A stretch of 64,000 nucleotides of DNA. Origin: Flagellimonas zhangzhouensis (GTDB lineage Bacteria > Bacteroidota > Bacteroidia > Flavobacteriales > Flavobacteriaceae). Every line of letters starts with the position of its first letter. Position 1 is the stretch's first letter. Shown in pieces: positions 33,642-42,742 of this stretch. Position numbers and translations under genes: made by a program. The notes beneath the pieces are model-generated. The model was not told where the DNA came from, made no database searches, and was given only the letters and a program-made list of their open reading frames with translations. Where the stretch lies: positions 124,001 through 188,000 of the forward strand of contig NZ_FNKI01000003.1 of NCBI RefSeq assembly GCF_900102925.1, in the 5' to 3' direction.

Positions 33642-34989
33642 ATTTCTTATCTGGGTTTACCTTGTTGACTCGAACCAACAAAAAGATGCCCACTAAAAAG
33701 AAAATGGCCAAGAAAACAGTGCTGTTACGCATACTTCCTGTAAACTGAGCGACAACACCATATAAAAAAGTTCCAATGATGATTCCGATTTTTTCGGCCA
33801 CATCATAAAAGCTAAAAAAGGAGGTGGTATCGGTAGTTTCAGGTAAAAATTTGGAATAGGTAGATCTAGACAATGCTTGAATTCCCCCCATCACCACACC
33901 TACCAAGGCAGCTGCAATAAAAAAGTCAGTCGGGGTTTGAAGAAAATAAGCGTACACACAAAGCACCGCCCAAAACAGATTCACCCAAATCAAAGTGGTG
34001 ATGTTCCCAATGATTTTGGACAGATAGGCTGTAAGGTAGGATCCACCGATGGCAATCAATTGAATGATCAAAATACTAGCAATTAAACCAATCTGACGGA
34101 ATTCATCGGAACCCCAGTCAATTTCCTCTTCACCAAAGAATGTGGCAATTAGCATAATTGTTTGCACGGCCATACTATACACAAAAAAGGCTCCTAAATA
34201 ACGTTTTAAACGAGAGTTTTCTCCTAGTTGATGCCATACGAGTTTCAGCTCTTTAAATCCATTTAAAATGATGTGGTGCCTTGCTCCTTCCCTTTTATAG
34301 CCTTTTGGAAGATGTTTAAATGTATATTGACTGAACAAAGCCCACCAAAGGCCCACCATAATGAAACTGTATTTCATCATCATCACCTCAACGGGTTGAC
34401 CATTGATCTCTTCAATCCCCATGGATTCTTTCACCACTGGCGATAAAAACATGATCATACAAAGATTGATCCCCAATAACAATACACTGCCAATGTAACC
34501 TAAAGAAAAACCCTTGGCACTGATATTATCTTGTTGTTCAGGATAGGCAATGTCCGGCAAATAGGAGTTATTAATGGCAAAACTGACCCAAAACCCCACT
34601 AATCCAAAGAAATAACAAAGCAGTCCAAAATAAATGTTCTCCAACGAGAACCAATACAATCCGATACAGGAAATGGCTCCCAAATAGCAGAAAAACTTGA
34701 GGAACATTCGCTTGTTACCCAAATAATCGGCTACGCCAGATACCAATGGTGTGATGATGGCAATAAAAACAAAGGCCAAAGAAGTTACATAACTGATCAA
34801 AGGAGCACGGGCGATTTCCCCGCCAAACATGGCTACCTTCTCAACTCCAGCGGCCCGAAAAAGGGCCCCATAAAAAATGGGGAAGATGGCCGAAGAAATT
34901 ACCAAACTGTACACTGAATTGGCCCAATCGTAAAAAGCCCATGCATTCAATAATTTTTTACTGCCTTTGGCTGCCAATACTTGTACCAT
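33640..34989 (-). CDS. MFS transporter, UMF1/Atg22-like
   Basis: A 449-residue inner-membrane protein with about 12 helices. The N-terminal NAWAFYDWANSVYSLVI (about 15-31) and SGVADYLGNKRMFL (about 84-97) are typical of the Atg22-like branch of the major facilitator superfamily. The substrate is unknown; yeast Atg22 exports amino acids from the vacuole. Transcribed alone, ending at the shared terminator. Confidence 0.88.
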   Translation of the reverse strand: MVQVLAAKGSKKLLNAWAFYDWANSVYSLVISSAIFPIFYGALFRAAGVEKVAMFGGEIARAPLISYVTSLAFVFIAIITPLVSGVADYLGNKRMFLKFFCYLGAISCIGLYWFSLENIYFGLLCYFFGLVGFWVSFAINNSYLPDIAYPEQQDNISAKGFSLGYIGSVLLLGINLCMIMFLSPVVKESMGIEEINGQPVEVMMMKYSFIMVGLWWALFSQYTFKHLPKGYKREGARHHIILNGFKELKLVWHQLGENSRLKRYLGAFFVYSMAVQTIMLIATFFGEEEIDWGSDEFRQIGLIASILIIQLIAIGGSYLTAYLSKIIGNITTLIWVNLFWAVLCVYAYFLQTPTDFFIAAALVGVVMGGIQALSRSTYSKFLPETTDTTSFFSFYDVAEKIGIIIGTFLYGVVAQFTGSMRNSTVFLAIFFLVGIFLLVRVNKVNPDKK

Positions 34990-35008
34990 ATTTTCTGCTA
35001 TAAAAAAA

Positions 35009-35072
35009 TGTCATTCCAAAAGTCTAGAAAACCTCTTGAATATTTGAGGTTATCTTAAAACTTGAAATGACA
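35009..35072. repeat. 64-base imperfect inverted repeat
   Basis: Starts TGTCATT and ends AATGACA, with arms of about 27 bases (about 20 paired) around a ten-base loop. It lies 18 bases after the M48 stop. Its TGTCA/TGACA ends match those of the element at 24772-24853. It may serve as a terminator or be a decayed repeat element. Confidence 0.55.
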
Positions 35073-35090
35073 TTTCAACTATGTTATTTT

Positions 35091-35897
35091 TTAATTGAAT
35101 GAGGTAACCCCAAACTTTTTGGCCTCTGCCTTTGCATCTGGAGCCCAAGCAGTCAAATTTGCGATTCTTGTGTCGTTTGATGGGTGTGTGCTCAAAAATT
35201 CAGGTGGAGCCTGTCCGCCAGCAGCTTTCATTCGCTTCCATAATTCAGCAGCTTCATCTGGGTTATACCCTGCAATGGCCATAATCTGTAACCCAATTTT
35301 ATCCGCTTCGGTTTCATGACTTCTACTAAATGGCAACATTACCCCAACACTGGATCCTACACCATAGGCTTGATTGAACAAACCTCTTGTTTGCTCATCT
35401 TGTATGGCCACATTGCCAGCTACAGCGCCAATTTGCTGAATTGTACCTGCACTCATACGCTGAGCACCGTGATCGGCCAAGGCGTGGGCTACTTCGTGTC
35501 CCATAACTACAGCAATGCCTGTTTCATTTTGCGCAATGGGAAGTATTCCTGTATAAAAAACGATTTTCCCACCTGGCATACACCATGCATTCACAGTTTC
35601 ATCTTGTACCAAATTATATTCCCATTGGTAATCCTTTAAATAACCTGGATATCCATTGGCAGTCAACCAACGTTCTGCTGCTGATGCTATTCGCTGACCA
35701 ACTTTTGTGATCATTTGTGCATCCGACGTGCCTTTAACGACCTTATTCTCTTCCAAAAATTGATCGTACTGAGCAAAAGCCGTAGGAAACATTTGGCTGT
35801 TCGAATAAAAATTTAGGGTGCTTTTTCCCGTAAAAGGATTGGTCTTACAGGATACTACCGCAAGAAAAATTGCTGCGGAAAGAAATAATCTTTTCAT
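35091..35897 (-). CDS. M48 family metallopeptidase lipoprotein
   Basis: A 268-residue lipoprotein with lipobox AVVSC (Cys 17). Zinc protease motif H134-E-V-A-H138 and third ligand E195 in SRSHETEAD mark the M48 family (LoiP/BepA-like). It probably acts in the periplasm on misfolded outer-membrane proteins. A ten-base perfect hairpin separates it from GH31 upstream. Confidence 0.93.
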   Translation of the reverse strand: MKRLFLSAAIFLAVVSCKTNPFTGKSTLNFYSNSQMFPTAFAQYDQFLEENKVVKGTSDAQMITKVGQRIASAAERWLTANGYPGYLKDYQWEYNLVQDETVNAWCMPGGKIVFYTGILPIAQNETGIAVVMGHEVAHALADHGAQRMSAGTIQQIGAVAGNVAIQDEQTRGLFNQAYGVGSSVGVMLPFSRSHETEADKIGLQIMAIAGYNPDEAAELWKRMKAAGGQAPPEFLSTHPSNDTRIANLTAWAPDAKAEAKKFGVTSFN

Positions 35898-35910
35898 AGT
35901 TATGTCAATG

Positions 35911-35935
35911 TTTTTGTAATCGAAAATTACAAAAA
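35911..35935 (-). terminator. Hairpin between GH31 and M48 genes
   Basis: TTTTTGTAAT CGAAA ATTACAAAAA: perfect ten-base arms right after the GH31 stop. AT-rich, so termination is probably weak; it could also be an operator for the M48 gene 14 bases downstream. Confidence 0.45.
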
Positions 35936-38335
35936 TTATTTTCCGAATATGTGCAACTCAGTGAAATCCTTACTGATTTCAATAGAGTTACTGCCATTCA
36001 ATTTAATATCCTTTGGATTTACTTCTTCGTTATCCACCTCGACCATTCCGATTTTGAAAGGTAGTCCGTGAAATGACATTTTTATTTTCTCGTAAGGTGT
36101 GATGAAATTACCATCCTTAAATTGTTGAATGATCAATTCGTTCTCCTTACCGGTCAATCTAAACTTGCGTAAACTGAATCTTCCCTTTTTATAATCGTAA
36201 CCGTCTTGTTGGTCTTCGTACACTTCGGAGTTTTCGGTACCCTCTTTGAAGTAAACATCTATGTTCAATTCGGTTATTTCCTTTTCTCCTACATATTGTT
36301 GTACGGGATATTTTGGAATCATGGCTCCTTCTTTCACAAATAAAGGCACACGGTGAATTTCGGCAGGCACCCATCTTTCAATGTTTCCAGTCAACAATTC
36401 GTCAGTCCAATAGCTGTACCAATTCCCTTTAGGGAAATACATGCGACGCCCTTGTGCATTTGGCTCCTGAACCGGACATACCAACATTTTCTCCCCGAAT
36501 ATAAATTCATCGGTTCTGAAATGGGTCTGGGTATCTTCTTGATCGTAGAATACCAAAGATTGAAGCATTGGCAATCCGTCTTTGATGTATTTATAGAACA
36601 TGGTGTAGAGATACGGCAACAATTGGTACCTCAACTCAATAAATTCTTTTACAATGCTGGTTATTTCTTCCCCAAAAGACCATGGTTCTTGTTCGCCATG
36701 ATCACCACTGGAGTGTACCCTGCAGAATGGGTGGAATACCGCTAATTGAATCCAACGGGCGAAAAGTTCGCCATTGGGCTGCTCGGCAAAACCTCCAATA
36801 TCGGAACCAACAAAGGAATAACCACTCATACACATACGCTGCATCTGCACGTTGGCAATCCATAAATGCTCCCAAGTGGCTACGTTATCCCCTGTCCAAG
36901 TAGCGCAATAGCGTTGCGTACCCGAATATGCTGCACGGGTTAACACAAAAGGTCTTTTTGGGAAGGTGAACTTTTTTAAACCTTCGTATGTGGCACGCAC
37001 CATTTGCATACCATACACATTGTGTGCTTTTCTATGGCTACATGGGTGTCCGTCGTAATCGTGGCGTACATCCAAATTGGCCGTTTTGGTCGGCACTTCC
37101 ATAACAGCGGGTTCATTCATATCGTTCCAAACCCCAGCTACTCCCAATTCGGCAATCATTTCTTTGTAGAGTTCGGCCCACCATTCCCTAACTTCTGGAT
37201 TGGTAAAATCGGGGAACTTACATTCTCCCGGCCACACTTTTCCCTTAAAATGAGGTCCATCTGCCCTTCGGCAAAAGAAACCGTTGTCCATGGCCTGCTG
37301 GTACACCCAATAATCTGGATCTATTTTAATACCTGGATCGATCATGGTAATCACCTTGAAACCATCCTCGCCCATTTCCTCGATCATCTTTTTAGGATTT
37401 GGAAAATATCTATTGTTCCAAGTAAAGCATCTAAATCCCTCCATGTAATCGATATCCAAATAAATGGCATCACAAGGAATTTTATGCTCCCTAAAGCCAT
37501 CGGCAATCTCTCTTACCTTTTTTTCGGGATAATAACTCCATTTGGATTGATGAAAACCTAAGGCCCATAAGGGTGGCAATTCAGGAACACCAGTTAAATC
37601 GGTATAACTTTCCACCACCTTGCTCATTTGAGGTCCGTAGAAAAAGTAATAGTTCATTTCTCCACCATCGGCCCAAAAACTGGTCACATTTCGCTTTTCG
37701 TTGGCAAAATCGAAATAGGTGCTGAACGAGTTATCGAAAAATATACCGTATGCTTGGCTTTCCTTCAGTCCAACAAAAAATGGAATGGCCTTGTATAGTG
37801 GTTCTTGGTCTTTTCCATAAGCATAGGAATCGGTTACCCAGTTGTTCACCCTTTTTCCTTTTAGGTTCGTGTGGGATGCCTTATCGCCCATTCCGTAGTA
37901 ACTTTCACCAGAATGGCTCACCTTGCTCATCTTTACCACGTTCCCACCGTAATCAAAGTTTTCTTCCCAATGGAAACCCAATTCATCCTCGCTCAAAACC
38001 ACATCGTCCAAATTGGCAATCTGCACTTTTAGATTGGACTTGTTTACATATATTTTCAGTTTGGAAGTGGTAACTACGTACTCTGGAATCTCATCATACA
38101 CTTTAAGTTTGTTGTAACCTAAGTTTACATCTTCATTTAAAGCATAAGAGAAATCGGGTTCAAAGACCAATTCGGTGGCATATCTAAATCGTACCACGCT
38201 ATCACGCAAGATGGTCAGTTGTAAAATCACCCCGTTCTCGGTAGTGAAATACATCTTTTCGTTCTCTTGCTTAAAATCTACTATATGGTTGGGGAACAGA
38301 TTCCCTCTTTTTTCAATTTCAGTATTCGTAATCAT
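35936..38335 (-). CDS. Glycoside hydrolase family 31, alpha-glucosidase type
   Basis: A 799-residue GH31 enzyme without a signal peptide, so probably cytoplasmic. Order: N-terminal beta domain (about 20-250), TIM barrel (about 255-580), C-terminal beta domains. The nucleophile is D405 in GVWNDMNEP and the acid/base is D483 in TWTGDN; YLDIDYM (292-298) is also typical. It follows glgB on the same strand after 94 bases, which points to glycogen or maltodextrin breakdown. Confidence 0.93.
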   Translation of the reverse strand: MITNTEIEKRGNLFPNHIVDFKQENEKMYFTTENGVILQLTILRDSVVRFRYATELVFEPDFSYALNEDVNLGYNKLKVYDEIPEYVVTTSKLKIYVNKSNLKVQIANLDDVVLSEDELGFHWEENFDYGGNVVKMSKVSHSGESYYGMGDKASHTNLKGKRVNNWVTDSYAYGKDQEPLYKAIPFFVGLKESQAYGIFFDNSFSTYFDFANEKRNVTSFWADGGEMNYYFFYGPQMSKVVESYTDLTGVPELPPLWALGFHQSKWSYYPEKKVREIADGFREHKIPCDAIYLDIDYMEGFRCFTWNNRYFPNPKKMIEEMGEDGFKVITMIDPGIKIDPDYWVYQQAMDNGFFCRRADGPHFKGKVWPGECKFPDFTNPEVREWWAELYKEMIAELGVAGVWNDMNEPAVMEVPTKTANLDVRHDYDGHPCSHRKAHNVYGMQMVRATYEGLKKFTFPKRPFVLTRAAYSGTQRYCATWTGDNVATWEHLWIANVQMQRMCMSGYSFVGSDIGGFAEQPNGELFARWIQLAVFHPFCRVHSSGDHGEQEPWSFGEEITSIVKEFIELRYQLLPYLYTMFYKYIKDGLPMLQSLVFYDQEDTQTHFRTDEFIFGEKMLVCPVQEPNAQGRRMYFPKGNWYSYWTDELLTGNIERWVPAEIHRVPLFVKEGAMIPKYPVQQYVGEKEITELNIDVYFKEGTENSEVYEDQQDGYDYKKGRFSLRKFRLTGKENELIIQQFKDGNFITPYEKIKMSFHGLPFKIGMVEVDNEEVNPKDIKLNGSNSIEISKDFTELHIFGK

Positions 38336-38429
38336 ACTTAATCAGTTGAGAATCACAAAAGAAATACAAATGCCCGAATAATGAAACATATGTTATGAAA
38401 AGCAATCAACTATAACGTTATCGTATGTG

Positions 38430-40325
38430 TTATTTGTACACAACAACGCCCAATGGAGGTAGGGTCATTACTACGGATTGATCATACCCGTTCCAAGCAG
38501 TTTTTGAAGGTTTCATGGTTTTCTTGCCAATTCCGCTTCCAGAATAGCTTTTGTCATCGCTATTGAACATTAATTTTAAGGTGGAAGTTTTTGGCACCCC
38601 AACCCTATAATTTTCTCTGGGTACGGGTGTGAAGTTACAGGCAATGATCAAATCATCTTTAGGGTCGTTCCCTTTTCTGATGTAGCTTATCACCGTATTT
38701 TCAGTATCGTTGTATTCAATCCATTCAAAACCTTCTTGGCTAAATTGTTTTTCGTAAAGTGCTGGACTGGATTTATACAGCTTGTTCAAATCCTTGATGG
38801 TTTGTTGTATTCCTGAATGAAAATCATACTGAGTGAGGTGCCAATCCAAACTTTCTAGGAAATTCCATTCGGAAGATTGACCAAATTCACCTCCCATAAA
38901 CAACAAATTGCCGCCTGGATGCGTAAACATATATCCAAATAGCAACCTTAAATTGGCAAAACGCTGCCATTCGTCCCCTGGCATTCGATACAACAATGAA
39001 TTTTTGCCATATACCACCTCATCATGTGAAAAGGGCAACATAAAGTTTTCGGTAAAGGCATAAGTCATGCTAAAGGTGATATCGCTTAGATCATAAGATC
39101 TGTAAATAGGTTCTTTTTTAAAGAATTCCAAGGTATCGTGCATCCAGCCCATCATCCATTTCATTCCAAATCCCAATCCACCAAAATGAACAGGTTTGGT
39201 AACTCCTGCAAAAGCAGTTGATTCTTCAGCAATGGTCTGTACTCCTCTGAAACTGGCATAAACTTCTTGGTTCATCTCCCGCAGGAATGACATAGCCTCC
39301 AAGTTTTCATTATTGCCATACATATTGGGTTCCCATTCGCCGTCTTCCCTTGAATAATCCAAATAGAGCATTGAGGCTACCGCATCGACACGTAGTCCAT
39401 CCACATGGAACTGATCCAACCAATAAATGGCATTACTGATCAAAAAGGCACGAACCTCATTGCGGCCGTAGTTAAAAATGAGACTTTTCCAATCGGGGTG
39501 ATACCCTCTTCTTCTATCAGGATGCTCGTATAAATTTGACCCATCAAAAAAGCCAAGTCCGTGTGCATCTTCTGGAAAGTGTGAAGGCACCCAATCCAAG
39601 ATTACGCCGATTCCCTTTTGGTGCAATCTATCCACCAAAACCTTAAAGTCTTCAGGTTTTCCAAAACGGGATGTTGGCGCAAAATACCCTGTTATTTGAT
39701 ATCCCCAAGAAGGGTCGAAGGGAAATTCCATCACGGGCATAAACTCTACATGGGTAAAGCCCATTTCTTCCACATAATCTGCCAACTCGTCGGCCAATTC
39801 CAAATAGGTCAAAAATTCCCAACCATTTTTCTTTTTCCAAGACCCCAAATGCACCTCGTAAACGGAATAAGGTTTATCCAACCCGTTAATGGTTTCACGG
39901 GTTTCCATCCAAGCCTCATCTTTCCAATGGTGATTGTCTTCCCATACCAAAGAAGCAGTTTTGGGCGGTTGTTCGCAATAACGTGCAAACGGATCGGCCT
40001 TTTCCGTCCAAATATTATTGTTGTGGGAGTGTATTTTGTATTTGTACTTGGTTCCCTTGTCCACGCCAGGAATAAAACCTTCCCAAATTCCACTACTGTC
40101 CCAACGAACATTCAATTTGTGTTCCGAATCGTTCCAATGGTTAAAATCGCCAATAACACTCACCGATTTTGCCGAAGGAGCCCAGACCGCAAAATAAGTC
40201 CCCTTTACTCCATCCACCTCGGTAAGGTGCGACCCCAATTTATTGTAGAGCCGAAAATGTTTCCCCCCTTTAAAAAGGTCAATGTCAAAATCAGTGAATA
40301 AACTATGTGGAACTACCTTGGACAT
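38430..40325 (-). CDS. glgB: 1,4-alpha-glucan branching enzyme
   Basis: Introduces alpha-1,6 branches into glycogen. 631 residues: N-terminal CBM48 (about 35-125), GH13 barrel (about 155-510) and C-terminal beta domain. The nucleophile is D314 in LRVDAVASM, the acid is E367 in IAEEST, and the late His-Asp is in FSHDEVVYG. Lacks the extra N1 module of the longer E. coli enzyme. No glgA or glgC is present in the window. Confidence 0.95.
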   Translation of the reverse strand: MSKVVPHSLFTDFDIDLFKGGKHFRLYNKLGSHLTEVDGVKGTYFAVWAPSAKSVSVIGDFNHWNDSEHKLNVRWDSSGIWEGFIPGVDKGTKYKYKIHSHNNNIWTEKADPFARYCEQPPKTASLVWEDNHHWKDEAWMETRETINGLDKPYSVYEVHLGSWKKKNGWEFLTYLELADELADYVEEMGFTHVEFMPVMEFPFDPSWGYQITGYFAPTSRFGKPEDFKVLVDRLHQKGIGVILDWVPSHFPEDAHGLGFFDGSNLYEHPDRRRGYHPDWKSLIFNYGRNEVRAFLISNAIYWLDQFHVDGLRVDAVASMLYLDYSREDGEWEPNMYGNNENLEAMSFLREMNQEVYASFRGVQTIAEESTAFAGVTKPVHFGGLGFGMKWMMGWMHDTLEFFKKEPIYRSYDLSDITFSMTYAFTENFMLPFSHDEVVYGKNSLLYRMPGDEWQRFANLRLLFGYMFTHPGGNLLFMGGEFGQSSEWNFLESLDWHLTQYDFHSGIQQTIKDLNKLYKSSPALYEKQFSQEGFEWIEYNDTENTVISYIRKGNDPKDDLIIACNFTPVPRENYRVGVPKTSTLKLMFNSDDKSYSGSGIGKKTMKPSKTAWNGYDQSVVMTLPPLGVVVYK

Positions 40326-40485
40326 AACTGAGGAATTTGTTTCTTACAATAATACACATCTTTAATTAAGAATCCGATTTTGAATTGGGTTATTCCCTAC
40401 GAAAACCATTAATTTTAAAAAATGGAACGCTTTTTGATTTTCATCCAAAACAGTGAAAACAAAAACAAATCAAAAATCCAAAATC

Positions 40486-41055
40486 ATGAATAAATTTAGT
40501 ACAATTTTAGGTGCAGCCTTAGTTTTATTTTTAACCGCCTGTGAAGGTCCACAAGGTCCTCCAGGATACGATGGACTTGATGGATTGGATGGTCTAGATG
40601 GCATCCAAGGTCAGGTTGTAGAAGTAGAAGGAGTAAACTTCGGATACGATGCTGGCGCCAACCTTTTTAGCACATTGATCAATTTCTCCGATATCACCGA
40701 TTTTGAGGTTTTTGAATCAGATGCGGTTTTAGTGTACCGTTGGGCTGGCTCGATTACTTTGAATGATGGTAGTGAAGCCGATTTATGGAGTCAAATCCCA
40801 CAAAATTATTTTTTGGAGGAAGGTACCATCCAATATGTGTTTGAGCACACCTTTGTAGATTTAGAATTGTTCATTGATGGGAATTTCGATCTTTCTTTCT
40901 TGAGTACCGATTTTACCGATGACCAAATTTTCAGGATTGTCTTTGTGCCGAGTGAATATGCTGAAGCCAATGATTTGGACACAGCAAACTTTGACAGTGT
41001 AATGTCATCCTTGAATATTAGCGAAGGACAGATCATGAAATTGGACGTGAACTAA
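40486..41055 (+). CDS. Collagen-like lipoprotein
   Basis: A 189-residue lipoprotein: signal peptide with lipobox FLTAC (Cys 19), then seven Gly-X-Y triplets (GPQ GPP GYD GLD GLD GLD GIQ) directly after the anchor, then a globular acidic domain of about 145 residues. The ATG at 40486 gives a proper signal peptide; a GTG at 40453 is upstream. The short collagen-like stalk may form a trimer on the cell surface. The globular part is not recognised. A terminator follows. Confidence 0.8.
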   Translation: MNKFSTILGAALVLFLTACEGPQGPPGYDGLDGLDGLDGIQGQVVEVEGVNFGYDAGANLFSTLINFSDITDFEVFESDAVLVYRWAGSITLNDGSEADLWSQIPQNYFLEEGTIQYVFEHTFVDLELFIDGNFDLSFLSTDFTDDQIFRIVFVPSEYAEANDLDTANFDSVMSSLNISEGQIMKLDVN

Positions 41056-41074
41056 TTTCAGATAAAATAAAAGG

Positions 41075-41106
41075 AAAAGTCCCGTTGTTTTCAATGGGAC
41101 TTTTTT
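41075..41106 (+). terminator. Intrinsic terminator of the collagen-like gene
   Basis: AAAAGTCCCGTTG / CAATGGGACTTTT stem (one G-T pair), loop TTTT, then T6. Confidence 0.9.
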
Positions 41107-41111
41107 GTGCT

Positions 41112-41119
41112 TATTTTTG
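41112..41119 (+). promoter_or_regulatory. -7 promoter element TATTTTTG of the msrB pair
   Basis: Exact TAnnTTTG just after the terminator, about 44 bases ahead of the msrB ATG at 41164. Confidence 0.55.
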
Positions 41120-41163
41120 AAAGGAACCATTCAATTTATCGTCTACTTATAAAAAGTCGAAAC

Positions 41164-41661
41164 ATGGGAAAAAGATTGCTATTGATTGCACTTGTAGTTT
41201 TTGTAGGCTGTAAGGGCAATTCTCAAAAAAAAGAAAATAAGAATACTACCCAAAAAGAAACCACTTACAAAGTAAACAAGACCGATGCCGAGTGGAAGGC
41301 AGAACTTTCTGAAATGGAATATCTTGTGCTACGTAAAGCAGCAACCGAACGTGCTTTTACCAGCGAGTTGCTTAAAATCAAAGAAAAAGGTACCTACGTA
41401 TGTGCAGCATGTGGTACTCCTGTTTTTAGAAGTGAATACAAATACGAATCTGGAAGTGGCTGGCCAAGTTTTGATCGCGAAATTGAAGGTAATGTAGCTT
41501 TTGATGTGGATTATGATATTGGTGTAGCCCGCACCGAAGAACATTGTGCTACATGTGGTGGACACTTGGGCCACGTTTTTAACGATGGACCGCGAAACAC
41601 TACGGGAGAAAGACACTGTATTAATGGTGTAGCTCTGGACTTTATAGCCGACAAGAATTAA
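41164..41661 (+). CDS. msrB: Peptide-methionine (R)-S-oxide reductase, lipoprotein form
   Basis: Repairs oxidised methionine (R form) in proteins. 165 residues: signal peptide with lipobox FVGC (Cys 16), then an MsrB domain. Zinc cysteines occur as CAACG and CATCGGH, and the catalytic Cys is in ERHCING. The ATG at 41164 yields the lipoprotein signal; the open frame extends further upstream. It should act in the periplasm, anchored to a membrane. A cytoplasmic copy follows after 20 bases. Confidence 0.92.
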   Translation: MGKRLLLIALVVFVGCKGNSQKKENKNTTQKETTYKVNKTDAEWKAELSEMEYLVLRKAATERAFTSELLKIKEKGTYVCAACGTPVFRSEYKYESGSGWPSFDREIEGNVAFDVDYDIGVARTEEHCATCGGHLGHVFNDGPRNTTGERHCINGVALDFIADKN

Positions 41662-41681
41662 AAAACCAATCCCAATTTTCG

Positions 41682-42086
41682 ATGGACAAAAAATACGGTG
41701 TAGCAAAAACAGAAGCGGAGTGGAAAGAACAACTTTCTGCTGAAGAATATTATGTATTGCGTCAAAAAGGAACTGAAAGACCCCATACTGGTGAATTCGA
41801 CCTTCATTTTGAAAACGGCGACTACTTCTGTAAAGCCTGTAACGCCAAATTGTTCGAAAGTGAACATAAATTCCATAGTGGATGCGGTTGGCCTTCCTTT
41901 GATGAAGCCGTAGAGGGTGCCATTGAGTACATCAGGGATACTTCGCACGGAATGATCAGAACCGAAACCGTCTGTGCCAATTGTGGTAGTCATTTGGGCC
42001 ATGTTTTTAACGATGGTCCGCGAGAAACCACGGGTATGCGCTATTGCATAAATTCGGTGAGCATCGATTTTGATCCTGAAACCTAA
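41682..42086 (+). CDS. msrB: Peptide-methionine (R)-S-oxide reductase, cytoplasmic form
   Basis: A 134-residue MsrB without a signal peptide. Zinc cysteines CKAC and CANCGSH, catalytic Cys in MRYCINS. It shares the phrases GWPSFD and GHLGHVFNDGPR-type block (here SHLGHVFNDGPR) with the lipoprotein MsrB upstream. A likely tandem duplication whose copies now serve two compartments. Its stop overlaps the DUF1572 start by one base. Confidence 0.93.
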   Translation: MDKKYGVAKTEAEWKEQLSAEEYYVLRQKGTERPHTGEFDLHFENGDYFCKACNAKLFESEHKFHSGCGWPSFDEAVEGAIEYIRDTSHGMIRTETVCANCGSHLGHVFNDGPRETTGMRYCINSVSIDFDPET

Positions 42087-42616
42087 TGGACTTTCCTGAA
42101 AACTATCTTTCCAACGTCAAATTTGAATTCCATCGGTACAAAACCATGGGGGATGCAACTTTTGATCAATTATCAGAGGAGGATATGCATTGGAAATATG
42201 CTGAAACCGATAATTCCATAGCCGTTATTGTTAAACATTTAGCTGGCAATATGCTGAGTCGGTGGACCCAGTTTTTAACCGAGGATGGCGAAAAATCATG
42301 GCGAAACAGAGAATCGGAATTTGTTGATTCCCTAACCTCCAAAGAAGAAATTTTGGCCTATTGGGAAAAGGGCTGGAACTGTCTATTTACTGCTTTGGAC
42401 GGCATCAATACCTCCAATTTTGATTCAAAAATCAAAATTCGCGGGGAAGCGCATACCATAGTGGAAGCCATCAATCGACAATTGGCGCACTACCCCAATC
42501 ATGTGGGTCAAATAGCCTATATCGGAAAGATGATAAAAGGCAATGATTGGATTTCTTTATCCATACCCAAAGGAGGCTCCGACGCCTTTAATAAAAGCAT
42601 GTTCAAATCGAAATAA
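42086..42616 (+). CDS. DUF1572 protein, DinB-like
   Basis: A 176-residue four-helix protein of the DinB/DUF1572 group. Possible metal-site His residues are H52 (IVKHLAGN) and H132/H136 (QLAHYPNHVGQ), in the expected places. Such proteins are often thiol-dependent transferases, but no substrate can be named. Overlaps the msrB stop (TAATG), so it is cotranscribed with the msrB pair. Confidence 0.85.
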   Translation: MDFPENYLSNVKFEFHRYKTMGDATFDQLSEEDMHWKYAETDNSIAVIVKHLAGNMLSRWTQFLTEDGEKSWRNRESEFVDSLTSKEEILAYWEKGWNCLFTALDGINTSNFDSKIKIRGEAHTIVEAINRQLAHYPNHVGQIAYIGKMIKGNDWISLSIPKGGSDAFNKSMFKSK

Positions 42617-42656
42617 TACAGATTTCACAAACTCCTTTATTTTTGAATTTTTCACC

Positions 42657-42688
42657 TTGGGATTTGGAGTATGATTTCCGTACTTTTG
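42657..42688 (+). promoter_or_regulatory. Promoter of lpdA (TTG-N21-TACTTTTG)
   Basis: TTG at 42657-42659, a 21-base spacer and TACTTTTG at 42681-42688, 54 bases ahead of the ATG. Confidence 0.7.
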
Positions 42689-42742
42689 CACCTGCCTAGC
42701 ATAAAGCTATGCTTCGAATCTAACTATTAAAATAAAAATCTA

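Noticed and set aside
41225-41232. A8 tract in the msrB lipoprotein gene (and a similar one at 49141-49148) as phase-variation signals
   Set aside because: Both encode Gln-Lys-Lys just after signal peptides in an A-rich genome; there is no further support, unlike the dnaX tract.
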